Assembly (NCBI GenBank): GCA_012517475.1
Contig: JAAYUV010000027.1
Coordinates: 19,124-83,123 of the forward strand
From: Peptococcaceae bacterium
GTDB taxonomy: Bacteria > Bacillota > Desulfitobacteriia > Desulfitobacteriales > Syntrophobotulaceae
Reading direction: 5' to 3'
DNA length: 64,000 bases
Positions 1 to 9,895 of the stretch are shown piece by piece. Both the position numbers and the translations under genes were made by a program. The first letter of the stretch is position 1, and the number at the start of each line of letters is the position of its first letter. The notes beneath the pieces were generated by a model that saw nothing but the letters and a program-made list of their open reading frames with translations, had not been told where the DNA came from and did not search any database.

Positions 1-1818
1 GCTCACCAGTCCCTCCTGGCAACCAGGGTACGTACCAAAGACATGATCCGGATCGCCGAGGCTACCTCGGTTCTGGCTAAAGAACTGTTCTCACTGGAAA
101 TGTGGGGTGGCGCCACTTTCGACGTCTCGTACCGCTTCTTAAGGGAATCACCTTGGAGAAGACTTCAGGCCTTACGACAGCTAATACCCAATATACCCTT
201 TCAGATGCTTCTTCGGGGATCAAATGCCGTAGGTTATACCAATTATCCTGATAACCTGATCAGGGCCTTTATTCGGGAAGCTGCAGATCAGGGAATCGAT
301 ATTTTTAGGATTTTTGACAGCTTGAATTGGCTTAAAGGTATGGAAGTTGCTTTTGACGAAGTGATGAAAACCGGTAAAATTGCCGAGGTCTGTGTTTGTT
401 ACACAGGGGATATTCTCAACGAACGGCGGGATAAGTATTCACTGAAGTATTATCTCCGTATGGCCCAAGAAATTGAAAAGATGGGCGCGCATATTCTGGC
501 CATTAAAGATATGGCCGGGCTTCTTAAACCATATGCCGCGGCCAAATTGATAAAAGCCTTAAAACAGGAAATTTCCATTCCAATTCATCTCCATACCCAT
601 GATACCAGCGGAAACGGCTTGGCTACCCTGCTTATGGCTGCCGAAGCGGGAGTGGATATTGTGGATACAGCGATTAACCCGATGGCAGGGCTGACCAGTC
701 AGCCTGCTTTGAACTCAGTCGTTGCGGCTCTGGAAAATACGGAATTCGAAACCGGGATAAAACTGGAGAACATTCAGAAAATCTGTGATTACTGGAGAGA
801 AACCAGGAATGTGTATGAACAATTTGAGTCCGGGCTCAAATCCGGTACAGCGGAAATCTATAAATATGAAATTCCCGGAGGACAGTATTCCAATCTTAAA
901 CCTCAGGTTGAGAGCTTTGGGTTAGGTCATAAATTCAGAGAAGTAAAAGAAATGTATAAGGAAGTTAATGAACTCTTGGGGGATATTATAAAAGTTACCC
1001 CTACTTCCAAGGTTGTAGGAGATTTTGCTATCTTTATGGTTCAAAACGGATTAACCAAAGAAAACCTTTTGGAAAAAGGGAAAAACCTTGCTTTCCCTGA
1101 CTCTGTAGTCGATTACTTTAAAGGGATGATGGGACAGCCGGAAGGGGGATTCCCGGAAGAACTGCAGAAACTCGTGCTTAACGGACAAGAGCCGATCACC
1201 TGCCGGCCAGGAGAAATCCTGGAGCCGATCGATTTTGACTCTATCAAACAAAAACTTAAAGATGAATTAGGGGTTGAAGCCAATACCCGCAACGCGTTAA
1301 GTTACGCGCTCTATCCTAGGGTTTACAGCGACTATCTGAAGTCTTTAAATGATTACGGACCACTTCATAATCTTGAGAGCCACGTTTTCTTCTATGGCCT
1401 CAAAGAAGGGGAAACCAGTGAGATCGATCTGGATGAAGGCAAAATTATGATTGTTAAGCTTGTCGAAATCGGCGATGTCGATGAGGACGGGCGCAAGACC
1501 GTAGTCTTTGAAGTCAACGGGAATAGAAGAGAAATCCGGATCTTGGATCATAGTTTTGAAGAAAAGGTTAAAACGGATATTACCCCGATGGCTGACCCCA
1601 ATAACCCGAAGGAGATCGGCTCATCCATTACAGGTAATATCACGAAAATCTTGGTAAAAGAGGGAGAATCCATTACCAATAAACAAAGTCTGCTGATCAT
1701 AGAAGCCATGAAAATGGAAACCAATGTTATCGCCCCGGCTAAAGGGGAAATCGAAACAATTTTTGTTACCGAAGGCCAGCCGGTTAAAACCGGACAGCTG
1801 TTAATGAAACTTAAATAA
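1..1818 (+). CDS. pyc: pyruvate carboxylase, C-terminal part (5' truncated by window edge)
   Basis: The reading frame is open from base 1; the first in-frame residues read AHQSLLATRVRTKDM, the conserved start of the carboxyltransferase domain, so the ATG at 43 is internal and the biotin carboxylase half lies outside the window. Visible parts in order are the carboxyltransferase TIM barrel (about residues 1-300, with LHTHDTSGNG and NPMAGLTSQP), the allosteric linker region, and a C-terminal biotinyl domain with the attachment motif EAMKMET. The enzyme carboxylates pyruvate to oxaloacetate for anaplerosis and gluconeogenesis in the cytoplasm. The wording of the C-terminal third fits single-chain pyruvate carboxylase better than the two-subunit PycB/OadA type, but that depends on the missing 5' part. 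The window also has PPDK and CcpN, giving the pyruvate/oxaloacetate/PEP node. Confidence 0.93.
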   Translation, partial: AHQSLLATRVRTKDMIRIAEATSVLAKELFSLEMWGGATFDVSYRFLRESPWRRLQALRQLIPNIPFQMLLRGSNAVGYTNYPDNLIRAFIREAADQGIDIFRIFDSLNWLKGMEVAFDEVMKTGKIAEVCVCYTGDILNERRDKYSLKYYLRMAQEIEKMGAHILAIKDMAGLLKPYAAAKLIKALKQEISIPIHLHTHDTSGNGLATLLMAAEAGVDIVDTAINPMAGLTSQPALNSVVAALENTEFETGIKLENIQKICDYWRETRNVYEQFESGLKSGTAEIYKYEIPGGQYSNLKPQVESFGLGHKFREVKEMYKEVNELLGDIIKVTPTSKVVGDFAIFMVQNGLTKENLLEKGKNLAFPDSVVDYFKGMMGQPEGGFPEELQKLVLNGQEPITCRPGEILEPIDFDSIKQKLKDELGVEANTRNALSYALYPRVYSDYLKSLNDYGPLHNLESHVFFYGLKEGETSEIDLDEGKIMIVKLVEIGDVDEDGRKTVVFEVNGNRREIRILDHSFEEKVKTDITPMADPNNPKEIGSSITGNITKILVKEGESITNKQSLLIIEAMKMETNVIAPAKGEIETIFVTEGQPVKTGQLLMKLK

Positions 1819-1910
1819 GTTCCATAACAAAATTTTTGAACCCAGACAGAAGACTATATATAATCCAATATATTCCAGAAAGAGAAGAATGCAAATTGTC
1901 CGCCTTATTC

Positions 1911-3662
1911 TTATGCTTCTTTCATTGTTTCCAGAAAAACAGTAATCAGATAGGGGTCGAATTGAATTCCGGAAAACCTTTTTAATTCCCGGATAATGTC
2001 TGTATTGCTCATCGCTTTGCGATAAGGCCGGTCATTGCTCATACTGTCATAAGCATCAGCAATTGCAAGAATCCGGCATTCCAAGGGAATATCATTTCCG
2101 GCAATCCCCAATGGATATCCTTTTCCATTCCACCATTCATGATGTTTTAGGATCAAATCAGAGATGTGTGCCAGATCAGGGGAGGCATTGGCGATTCTAA
2201 ACCCAATTTCGCTATGTTTCTTCATTTCTTCAAATTCTTCTGAATCAAGTTTTCCAGGTTTAAATAGTATCGCATCACGTATTCCTACTTTTCCGATATC
2301 ATGGAAACGGGCAAAAAGGCTCAGCCTGCTTTTTTCTACTTCACTCAAACCCAGATGAATTGCCATTCCTTCAATATTTTTCTGCAGCCTGTCGGTATGC
2401 CCTTCTGTAATATAGTCTCTGGCTTCCAATGTTTTCATCAGAAGATCGACCGTTCTGCTTCTGGTGCTTTGACTGTGTAAAAGTTTATCAAAATACATTT
2501 TTTCTTCAGCTTCTTTTAGGACTTCATTAATCCTGTCCTGGTCAAAATCGTTGCAGAAAGAACATCCAACCGAAAGACTTAGTGGGATGGATGTCTTCAG
2601 AAAGTTATATTGCTCCACCTCTTTGCCGATTAGATTGCAAATATGCATAACCCCATCCTGGTCAACATCCTTCAGAAGAACGGTAAACTCATCCCCACCT
2701 GTCCGGGCTATTATGCTGCCCGGCGGGCATGACTTGCAGAGGATTTGGGAGCAGGCTATAAGATATTGGTCTCCTGCCTGATGTCCTAACGTATCGTTAA
2801 TCAGCTTAAGCCCATCTACATCGCACACTAAAATTCCTATTTTCTTCATATATTTTATACTGCCTGAAATTTCGCGCTCAAAAATTCTACGGTTATATAC
2901 TCCTGTAAGAGCATCATGTTCCGCAAAAAATCTCATTTGTCTTTCCGCTTCATTCTGCTCCGTAATATCCCGAATTACTCCCAAAACTTTATGGGGATTA
3001 CCATTTTCATCCTTTTCCAGAATGCCGACGGAATGAATAATACGCTCTTCACCGCTGTCTTCCCTATTAATCCTGAATATCACATCATACTTTTGCTCAT
3101 TCTCAATCAGGTGCTTTAATGCCAAATCTAAATTCGTTCTGTCTTCCGGGTTAACAACTGCTTGGGCTTTAGCCAAGGGCAGAAAGGCAGATTCCTGATT
3201 TATACCGTAAATCCTGAATGCCTCGGTCGATGCCCACATTGTATTGCCACGCAGGTCCAATTCCCAATTACCGACATGCGCAAGTGCTTGGGCCCTGTTT
3301 AATCTATCCTCATTAATTTTTAACTGAATGGAATAAGACTTTAATTCCTCATATTGCTGATTAATCTCTTCATTATTAGCCTCAAGCTCCTCATGTGCAG
3401 CAACCAATTCCTCATTCTTTTGAAGGGTTCTATTCTCCGCCTCTTCGATGGTATTGAGCAATTTCCCAACAAAAAAATATAACATGAAAGCAGTAATAAT
3501 TACATAGAACCACCCTTTGTACGTACTAAGGACAGTCAACATTTCCTTATCTGCAGATAATAAATTGGCAAGTTTATCCGAAAATAAAATCCAGACTGCC
3601 CCTACTGCCAAATAAATTACACTTATTTTCTTGGCTTCTTGGTTATACTTTTTTTTATTCAT
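1911..3662 (-). CDS. membrane PAS-GGDEF-HD-GYP protein (c-di-GMP turnover)
   Basis: This 583-residue protein begins with two membrane segments (about residues 12-30 and 50-68). A glutamate-rich coiled coil (70-120), a PAS domain (125-245), a GGDEF domain (250-400) and an HD-GYP domain (405-575) follow. The GGDEF motif is intact (RTGGDEFTVLL), and no RxxD inhibitory site is seen ahead of it. The HD-GYP residues are intact too (HDIGKVGI, HHEWWNGKGYP). It may therefore both make and degrade c-di-GMP, or use one domain as a sensor. An AGGAG ribosome site lies about 12 bases before the ATG. It converges on the pyruvate carboxylase gene and stands alone. Its signal is unknown. Confidence 0.9.
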   Translation of the reverse strand: MNKKKYNQEAKKISVIYLAVGAVWILFSDKLANLLSADKEMLTVLSTYKGWFYVIITAFMLYFFVGKLLNTIEEAENRTLQKNEELVAAHEELEANNEEINQQYEELKSYSIQLKINEDRLNRAQALAHVGNWELDLRGNTMWASTEAFRIYGINQESAFLPLAKAQAVVNPEDRTNLDLALKHLIENEQKYDVIFRINREDSGEERIIHSVGILEKDENGNPHKVLGVIRDITEQNEAERQMRFFAEHDALTGVYNRRIFEREISGSIKYMKKIGILVCDVDGLKLINDTLGHQAGDQYLIACSQILCKSCPPGSIIARTGGDEFTVLLKDVDQDGVMHICNLIGKEVEQYNFLKTSIPLSLSVGCSFCNDFDQDRINEVLKEAEEKMYFDKLLHSQSTRSRTVDLLMKTLEARDYITEGHTDRLQKNIEGMAIHLGLSEVEKSRLSLFARFHDIGKVGIRDAILFKPGKLDSEEFEEMKKHSEIGFRIANASPDLAHISDLILKHHEWWNGKGYPLGIAGNDIPLECRILAIADAYDSMSNDRPYRKAMSNTDIIRELKRFSGIQFDPYLITVFLETMKEA

Positions 3663-3877
3663 CTAAACGATCTTCTCCTAATCGTTCAAACAATATCATT
3701 CAGTAAATGACCTTTAAATAAAAGAAATTTTTAATTAAATTATATTCTAACTCATAAAGAAAATAAACAAATATTTCCTTTTTTCTTCTTTTTATCGCTT
3801 TATTATCCGATTATCCGTCTTAAATCCAATTCATTCTTTCAAAAATGATGGATTTTTTATTATACTCTTAATAGATA

Positions 3878-3924
3878 AACCTCCTGTTCAAAAAAGCCTT
3901 TTTGCAGGAGGTTCGTCAATTTTT
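3878..3924 (+). terminator. strong hairpin with T-rich tail in a gene-poor gap
   Basis: A perfect 9-bp stem (AACCTCCTG at 3878-3886 with CAGGAGGTT at 3905-3913) is followed on the plus strand by a T-rich run. Its orientation suits a plus-strand transcript, yet no plus-strand gene remains upstream within 2 kb. It may be left over from a lost gene or end an unseen RNA. The rest of the 3663-4216 gap is AT-rich and shows only the short ORF at 4063-4224. Confidence 0.6.
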
Positions 3925-4062
3925 TATTTGTTTTTATTTTGTATTACTCTACCAGCTTAGCTATGGACACATTCATTTTTTCATGTTTGTCTAAAATGGT
4001 CACCTCAGCCATATTACTGCTTTCCTGAATTTTTTATTACTTTTTTCTTCTTGCGGGCAACT

Positions 4063-4224
4063 GTGACCTTTGGAAAAGTCCCGGGTATTATCATTCTATT
4101 ATTGAGTATGATCTTGATGTTTTTATATCTTTTTGGTACAGGGATTCCTCGTCTGGACGAGAACCAGAAAGCTGCCCTAAAAACTCGAATTCAATCTGGT
4201 GAAGCCAACAAAGAAGCTAAATAA
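4063..4224 (+). CDS. possible 53-residue single-pass membrane peptide or gene remnant
   Basis: A GTG-initiated frame encodes a short N-terminus, one strongly hydrophobic segment (PGIIILLLSMILMFLYLF) and a charged tail ending SGEANKEAK. The hydrophobic-then-charged layout looks like a real small membrane protein, but there is no good ribosome binding site, and the frame stays open upstream without an ATG. It may be the 3' end of a decayed gene. It ends 8 bases inside the convergent ahbAB gene. I do not recognise the family. Confidence 0.3.
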   Translation: MTFGKVPGIIILLLSMILMFLYLFGTGIPRLDENQKAALKTRIQSGEANKEAK

Positions 4225-5254
4225 TATTTTTATGGGGCTGTTCTTCAACAAAATAACGCATACTGCTCTTCTTTAACTCCAATTGGCTGAATAACATGGA
4301 ATAATCTCTGATTTTTGTTACCCGCGAAATCCTTTCCATGATTTCTTCACATTCCTTGACAGATTGTCCATGAACCATGGTGAAAAGATTATATGGCCAA
4401 TCAGGAAGTGCGGGCCTTTCGTAGCAGTGGCTGACTTCTTTAAATTCTGCCATTTTTGCTCCGGTTTGTTCAATCCTATCCGGAGGCACAATCCAGACTC
4501 CCATGGCATTTGCGGTAAAGCCGGCTTTATGATGAACAAGCACAGCTCCAATCCTGCGCATCACACCAAGTTCCAAAAACCCTTTTGTTTGATCTATTAC
4601 CTTTTGGATATCAGTGTGCAATTGCTCTGCCATATCGCAAAGCGGAGTTAAAGAATTGGGCAAGTCTTCCTGCAACAAACGAATAAGTGCTTTGCCTTCT
4701 TCCGTTATATCTGTCACCTGGGACACCCGGAGAGCATTAACAGTCCGGCTGGAAACGGGAGTCCTGCTGTTTAGATTTTTTCCCCTATTAAGTTCAACTT
4801 TCACATCATTGAGGTGAAAGTTCACTTCAATTTTAAACACTCTTTTTGCGGGAAGACTGTACACCTCATTACTGTTTAGTTCTTTTTTAACCCGCTTAAT
4901 GATTTGCTCAAGACGATCGTATGATGCTGCAATGATGGTAAACCACATGTTATAGGCATGGTCACGGAGGTAGTTATGCGTGATCTCTTGTATCCCGCCC
5001 ATTACATCTGCCAAAACCTGAATCCTCTCAGAAGGAACTTTTGCAGCACAAAGCGTACTCACATAACCCAAACTGCGCGAATCAAAAATCCCTCCTATGC
5101 GGCGGATGATTCCCTTTGTTTTTAAGTTTTGCACACGCTGCCAGACCTCAGCTTCAGAAACCCCGGTCTCTACCCCTAATACATAATAAGGTCTTTCATG
5201 TAAGGGGAAGGAATCTTGTATTCTGTTCAGGATAAAACGATCCAGATTATCCAC
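4217..5254 (-). CDS. ahbAB: siroheme decarboxylase, AhbA-AhbB fusion
   Basis: The 345 residues hold two Lrp/AsnC-like siroheme decarboxylase units in tandem: an AhbA-like half (1-155, with GIIRRIGGIFDSR) and an AhbB-like half (185-335, with GVMRRIGAVLVHH and YERPALPDWPYNLFTMVHG). In the alternative heme pathway these subunits remove the two acetate carboxyls of siroheme that give 12,18-didecarboxysiroheme. Well-studied systems encode AhbA and AhbB as separate subunits; here they are one chain. Translation starts at a GTG preceded by GGAGGGGAG, overlapping the end of ahbD by 8 bases. It is the last gene of the heme operon. The function follows from both the sequence and the neighbouring ahbC and ahbD. 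Confidence 0.92.
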   Translation of the reverse strand: MDNLDRFILNRIQDSFPLHERPYYVLGVETGVSEAEVWQRVQNLKTKGIIRRIGGIFDSRSLGYVSTLCAAKVPSERIQVLADVMGGIQEITHNYLRDHAYNMWFTIIAASYDRLEQIIKRVKKELNSNEVYSLPAKRVFKIEVNFHLNDVKVELNRGKNLNSRTPVSSRTVNALRVSQVTDITEEGKALIRLLQEDLPNSLTPLCDMAEQLHTDIQKVIDQTKGFLELGVMRRIGAVLVHHKAGFTANAMGVWIVPPDRIEQTGAKMAEFKEVSHCYERPALPDWPYNLFTMVHGQSVKECEEIMERISRVTKIRDYSMLFSQLELKKSSMRYFVEEQPHKNII

Positions 5255-6251
5255 TTAATTCTCCCCTCCTGCCATGGTATAAACACCACGGCTCTTCTGC
5301 CATATAGTCTCCCTCATGATAATAGGCGGCACGGGCTCGGCACCCCCCGCAAGCCTTTTTGAATCCGCAGGTTCCGCACCCGCCTTTGTATTCCAGGGTC
5401 CGAAGTTCCCGAAACACAGGATGACCGGCCCAAATCTCATCAAACGGAACTTCACGAACGTCCCCGAGTGGAAGATTCAAATAGGCGCAGGGCTGTACTT
5501 GCCCTTTAGGGCTGATAATACAATAGGCTGTTCCGGCCAGACAGCCCCTGCTAAAGCGCATATTCATCCCCAACTGTTTGGCTATGCGCATAAATTGCGG
5601 AGCACAAGTCGGTTTTAACTCAATGTCAACGGTCTGCTGTTTCTTCATGATCCTTGTAAGGACATCTTCATAAGCCTCTGCCCGCAGGGATTCCTCTTCA
5701 ATGGAAACAGCCCGCCCTGTTGGAACGAGAAAAAAAATATGGTGGGCAACGGCTCCTTCTTTTACTGCGAAATCTGTCAGAGCTTCCAACTCAGAGGAAT
5801 TCCATTCCATGACCGTGGTATGAACCTGGAAGGGAAGTCCTGCTTCCTTGCAATTTCTCATCCCTTGAACGGTTTCGTCCCAGGCATCCTTATAACGGCG
5901 AAAGCGACCATGCTTTTCCCTATCCAGGGAATCCAGGGAGATACCCATCCCCATAGCACCGGCCTTTTTGAGTTCACGTGCAAGCTCAAGTGTAAGGAGG
6001 GTTCCGTTCGTTCCAAAAACCGGTCTTAACCCGCGCTCTCTCGCGTAGGCTACCAGTTCAACGATATCTGCCCTCATTAAGGGCTCTCCTCCACTGAAGA
6101 TCATAATCTTAAAACCGGCTTTGGCAATCTGATTAAGCATTGCTTTGGCCTCGGATGTACTCAGTTCTTCTTCGGCTTTGCAGCCGGCATCCCGATAACA
6201 GTGGTCACAATACATGTTACAGGCATTTGTGGTATTCCAGGATACGATCAT
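5247..6251 (-). CDS. ahbD: AhbD, radical SAM heme synthase
   Basis: AhbD oxidatively decarboxylates the two propionates of Fe-coproporphyrin III to vinyls, giving heme b without oxygen. The radical SAM cluster motif is at residues 11-18 (CNMYCDHC), followed by FSGGEPLMR. A C-terminal SPASM region (about 270-325) carries further cysteines, including CGTCGFKKACGGC, for an auxiliary Fe-S cluster. The ATG overlaps the ahbC stop codon as ATGA, so translation is coupled. AhbD and AhbC resemble each other. I assign this one as AhbD from its short N-terminus and its MIVSWNTTNACNMYCDHC opening. Confidence 0.92.
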   Translation of the reverse strand: MIVSWNTTNACNMYCDHCYRDAGCKAEEELSTSEAKAMLNQIAKAGFKIMIFSGGEPLMRADIVELVAYARERGLRPVFGTNGTLLTLELARELKKAGAMGMGISLDSLDREKHGRFRRYKDAWDETVQGMRNCKEAGLPFQVHTTVMEWNSSELEALTDFAVKEGAVAHHIFFLVPTGRAVSIEEESLRAEAYEDVLTRIMKKQQTVDIELKPTCAPQFMRIAKQLGMNMRFSRGCLAGTAYCIISPKGQVQPCAYLNLPLGDVREVPFDEIWAGHPVFRELRTLEYKGGCGTCGFKKACGGCRARAAYYHEGDYMAEEPWCLYHGRRGELSG

Positions 6252-7441
6252 TTTAGAAAACTCACTTCCTTGGTGGTGATTTCTTCATCCGTAAGATAGC
6301 AGGCGGGATCCGATTCCCACAGGTCACCTGTCGCCGCTTCCGCCCTTGTCCGGAAATTGCCGTTACAAAAACTCACATATTGGCACCTGGAACATCTTCC
6401 CTTTAAAAGGGGCTTACGGTTCCGTAGTCCTGCCAGGATCGGATGATTCATATCCGTCCAGATATCCCCGAATTTCCTTTCCCGGACGTTGCCAAATGTA
6501 ATGTGTTGTGTAAACTGGTCAGGGTGGACGTAACCCCAAGGATCTACTTCGCCAAAAGCTATTCCGGAGCGGTTCCCTCCATTAAGCCCGATTAGATTTT
6601 TAATTTTACAAGCCCTGATCGGGTCTTCTTTCAATGTGCGAAGATAGAGATATACCCCGTCACAATGGTTATCTACTGTTAAAATCTCTTTTTTTAACCC
6701 CCGCTGCTGAAAATCCAGGGTCCTGTCAATAATCACATCCATGGCCAGGCGGGACTCCTCGGGAGAAAGATCTTCTCCCATCATCCCCTGACCCCGGCCG
6801 GAATAAACAAGGTGATAAAAACAGACACGGTCGATATTTTCTTCTTCAATAAAGTCAAAAATACTGTCCAGCTCTTCATAATTATGCCGGTTGATCGTAA
6901 AACGAAGCCCTACCCGCTGGCCGGCAGCGACACAATTTTGTATTCCTTCCATAGCAGCCTGAAAGGCCCCGTCCTTACCGCGGAACCTGTCGTTAATTTC
7001 CCGCAGCCCGTCCAGAGAAATTCCTACATACCCAATGCCAATCTGTTTAATCCTCTCGGCAATCTCACGGGTGATTAACGTCCCGTTTGTGGATAAGGTC
7101 GGCCTGATGCCCTTCGCAGCAGCATATTCCGCCAGTTCAAAGAAGTCCGGACGAATGAGCGGTTCCCCTCCGGAAAAAAGCAATACGGGAACCCTGAAAT
7201 CAGCAAGATCATCAATAAACTTTTTTGCTTCTCCGGTAGAGAGCTCTCCCGTATACTTTTTGGAATCCGAATCCATGTAGCAGTGAACACAATGGAGATT
7301 ACAGGTTCTCGTTGAATTCCAGACCACAACAGGACCGCTGCTTCCATTTGCCCCATGGAGAGTTTCCTGGCCTGTTTGGCTATAACGAAGGGTATCCCCG
7401 TAATATTCCGTATCAAATAATAGTTTGGTTACACTGATCAT
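6248..7441 (-). CDS. ahbC: AhbC, radical SAM didecarboxysiroheme deacetylase
   Basis: AhbC removes the acetate side chains of 12,18-didecarboxysiroheme to give Fe-coproporphyrin III. The cluster-binding motif CNLHCVHC lies at residues 47-54 after VVVWNSTRT. FSGGEPLIRPDFFEL and STNGTLIT follow, then a C-terminal cysteine region (CSRCQYVSFCNGNFRTRAE) and the closing ACYLTDEEI typical of this family. The length of 397 residues is normal for AhbC. It overlaps cobA-hemD upstream and ahbD downstream by four bases each, giving a tightly coupled operon. Confidence 0.93.
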   Translation of the reverse strand: MISVTKLLFDTEYYGDTLRYSQTGQETLHGANGSSGPVVVWNSTRTCNLHCVHCYMDSDSKKYTGELSTGEAKKFIDDLADFRVPVLLFSGGEPLIRPDFFELAEYAAAKGIRPTLSTNGTLITREIAERIKQIGIGYVGISLDGLREINDRFRGKDGAFQAAMEGIQNCVAAGQRVGLRFTINRHNYEELDSIFDFIEEENIDRVCFYHLVYSGRGQGMMGEDLSPEESRLAMDVIIDRTLDFQQRGLKKEILTVDNHCDGVYLYLRTLKEDPIRACKIKNLIGLNGGNRSGIAFGEVDPWGYVHPDQFTQHITFGNVRERKFGDIWTDMNHPILAGLRNRKPLLKGRCSRCQYVSFCNGNFRTRAEAATGDLWESDPACYLTDEEITTKEVSFLK

Positions 7442-8952
7442 GCCCCTACCCCCTGTATCAATCCCTGAATCAATCCATCAATGGTATATTCTTCTGCTTC
7501 ATAAAATATGTTCAGCCCTAGTTCTTTTGCTGTATTGCTGGTAACCGGCCCAATGGAAAAGGCCTTTACTCCTGATAAAAGTTCCCTTCTGCCGTCTAAC
7601 AATTGCAGAAAATTTTTTACCGTGGAAGAGCTGGTAAAGGTCACCGCATCGACCCTCTTTTCCAGGAGTAACTGCTGCAGCTCATTTTTTTCAGCCTTTC
7701 CCGGAGCAGTCTTATAAGCAGGTATGTCGGAAACTTCAGCCCCCATCATTTTCAGGGCTTCCGGTAAGAAAGAACGTGCTTCTTCCGCCCTGGGTAAAAG
7801 GATATGCTCTCCGGGCCGGATCAGACTGCTCAGCCCCTCAACGATCTTTTCCGCCCTGTATTCCTCCGGCAGAAAGGATACACGTAAACCCCGATCCTCT
7901 AAAGACCGTTTGGTGGCCGGCCCGATCGCGGCGATTTGTATTCCCGCAAGCTCACGGATGTCTTTTTCCTGCCTGAATAACTCGTTTAGAAAAGCTTCAA
8001 CCCCGTTCACACTGGTGAAAATGACCCAGGTGAATTTCCCGATATCCTCTATGGCCCGAGGCAAAAGGCTGGGATCGCTCGGATGGACAATATCAATGAC
8101 CGGAAATTCCAGCGGTTCCCCTCCAAGCTCTTTAATTGCTTCAGAAAGGACACTGGCCTGATGCCTGGCTCTTGTAACCACAATTCTCTTCCCGAAGAGA
8201 GGTTTATGTTCAAACCACTTCAGCTTTTCCCTTAATCGTACCACTTCCCCTACAATAATTACAGAAGGATTCCGCAGCTTTTCTTTTTCAACCAAATGCA
8301 CAATGTTCTCCAGCCTGCCAGTTACTACTCTTTGTTCAGCCCGTGTTCCCCATTGAACAATTCCAACCGGAGTTGCAGGATGAAGTCCATTGGTCATTAG
8401 TTTGCGGCAGATATAGTTCAGGTTTTCCATCCCCATTAAAAAAACAAGGGTACTCCCGGATTTGGCCAAAGACTCCCAGCAAATTGCCGAATCGTTTTTT
8501 TCCGGTTTTTCATGTCCCGTGATCACTGTAAACGAGGAAGTAATATCCCGGTGAGTCACGGGGATTCCGGCATACGCCGGAACAGCGACGGCAGAAGTAA
8601 TTCCCGGTACAACCTCAAAAGGAAGCCCTGCCTCTGCCAGTGCCTCCGCTTCTTCTCCACCCCTCCCGAAAACAAATGGATCTCCCCCTTTTAAGCGGGT
8701 AACGATTTTTCCCTGCAAAGCTTTTTCTACGAGAACCTGATTAATTTCAAGCTGACTTAAAGTATGTCCATCGGGTGATTTACCCGCATAGATGATTTCA
8801 CATTCCGGTTTTGCCGCTTTGAGCAAACTCCCGGAAACCAACCGGTCGTAAACAAGGACATCGGCCTTGGAGATGCATTCCAAGCCTTTTATCGTTATTA
8901 ACTTTGGATCTCCAGGTCCTGCACCGACCAAAAAAACACGACCTTTACTCAT
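7438..8952 (-). CDS. cobA-hemD: fused uroporphyrinogen-III C-methyltransferase / uroporphyrinogen-III synthase
   Basis: Two domains are joined. Residues 1-245 are an SUMT methyltransferase ([38 protein letters not shown]). Residues 255-500 are a HemD synthase ([35 protein letters not shown]). HemD cyclises hydroxymethylbilane to uroporphyrinogen III, and SUMT methylates it to precorrin-2, which commits the flux to siroheme. The frame extends 50 codons further upstream inside hemC. I chose the ATG at 8952 because AGGAGGGG precedes it and the family begins [16 protein letters not shown]. It overlaps the hemC stop by 8 bases. Confidence 0.94.
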   Translation of the reverse strand: MSKGRVFLVGAGPGDPKLITIKGLECISKADVLVYDRLVSGSLLKAAKPECEIIYAGKSPDGHTLSQLEINQVLVEKALQGKIVTRLKGGDPFVFGRGGEEAEALAEAGLPFEVVPGITSAVAVPAYAGIPVTHRDITSSFTVITGHEKPEKNDSAICWESLAKSGSTLVFLMGMENLNYICRKLMTNGLHPATPVGIVQWGTRAEQRVVTGRLENIVHLVEKEKLRNPSVIIVGEVVRLREKLKWFEHKPLFGKRIVVTRARHQASVLSEAIKELGGEPLEFPVIDIVHPSDPSLLPRAIEDIGKFTWVIFTSVNGVEAFLNELFRQEKDIRELAGIQIAAIGPATKRSLEDRGLRVSFLPEEYRAEKIVEGLSSLIRPGEHILLPRAEEARSFLPEALKMMGAEVSDIPAYKTAPGKAEKNELQQLLLEKRVDAVTFTSSSTVKNFLQLLDGRRELLSGVKAFSIGPVTSNTAKELGLNIFYEAEEYTIDGLIQGLIQGVGA

Positions 8953-9895
8953 GTAACCCCTCCTGTTTTCTTCCCATCTGCCTGCGGATATCTGCCAGCA
9001 GTTCTTTTGCACCCAAGCTTTTGAGTTTCTCAGCGGCTTCAATTCCGGTTGTTTCCGGGTCCATGCCTTCCTGTGAAGTTTCCAGAATAATGGTCCCATC
9101 AAGGCTCGTCACATTTCCTCTCAGAGTGAGCTTTCCATCCTGGACGGCTGCCAGAGCGCCTATCGGCGCCTGGCACCCTCCCTCAAGCTGCTTCAGAAAG
9201 GCGCGTTCAGCTCGTGCAGCATATTCTGTATCCCGGTGGTTAAGCGGTTCAAGAATTTGCGTGATATCCGCACGCGATGCGGCAATTTCAACCGCAATAA
9301 CTCCCTGGCCAACTGCCGGGAGAATAATATTCTCAGAAATATATTCGGTAATCCTGTCTTCCCAGCCCAATCTATGTACTCCGGCCGCGGCCAGAACAAT
9401 TCCGGCCATAGCAGCAGATTCCTGCAGCTTTCGCCATCGCGTATCCAGATTTCCGCGCAAGTCAGTGAATGTAAGATCCCGGCGGAAATACTGCAGTTGG
9501 GTTTTACGACGGAGACTGCTGGTTCCGATTAGCGAGCCTTCCGGCAGTTCAGCCAAAGGAGCCCCGTCTTTACCCAGGAAGACATCCCTGTGATCCTGTC
9601 GCTCACAAAAAGCCCCGATTTTTAAATCTCCGGATAATTTGGTTGGAAGATCTTTCAGGCTGTGAACCGCCATATCGATTTCTCCCGAAAGAAGGCTTTT
9701 TTCCAATTCCTGCGTAAAAAGCCCCTTGTCACCGATTTCAGGAAGGGGGGTATCCAGGATTCTGTCTCCCTTCGTTTTCATGGGAACCAAAACAAAATCG
9801 ATATCATGATGGTGCAGGGATAAATGTTTTTTTACCCATTCCGCCTGCCAGACAGCCAGTTTACTCTCTCTGGTACCAATTCGAATCGTCTTCAT
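8945..9895 (-). CDS. hemC: hydroxymethylbilane synthase (porphobilinogen deaminase)
   Basis: It polymerises four porphobilinogens to hydroxymethylbilane. Family marks are the N-terminal [18 protein letters not shown], the substrate-binding [17 protein letters not shown] and the dipyrromethane cofactor cysteine in [11 protein letters not shown] (about residue 240). The length of 316 residues is normal. GGAG lies 8 bases before the ATG. The gene overlaps the hemA 3' end by 35 bases and the next gene by 8. No hemB, the gene for the preceding enzyme, lies in the window. Confidence 0.96.
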   Translation of the reverse strand: MKTIRIGTRESKLAVWQAEWVKKHLSLHHHDIDFVLVPMKTKGDRILDTPLPEIGDKGLFTQELEKSLLSGEIDMAVHSLKDLPTKLSGDLKIGAFCERQDHRDVFLGKDGAPLAELPEGSLIGTSSLRRKTQLQYFRRDLTFTDLRGNLDTRWRKLQESAAMAGIVLAAAGVHRLGWEDRITEYISENIILPAVGQGVIAVEIAASRADITQILEPLNHRDTEYAARAERAFLKQLEGGCQAPIGALAAVQDGKLTLRGNVTSLDGTIILETSQEGMDPETTGIEAAEKLKSLGAKELLADIRRQMGRKQEGLHE

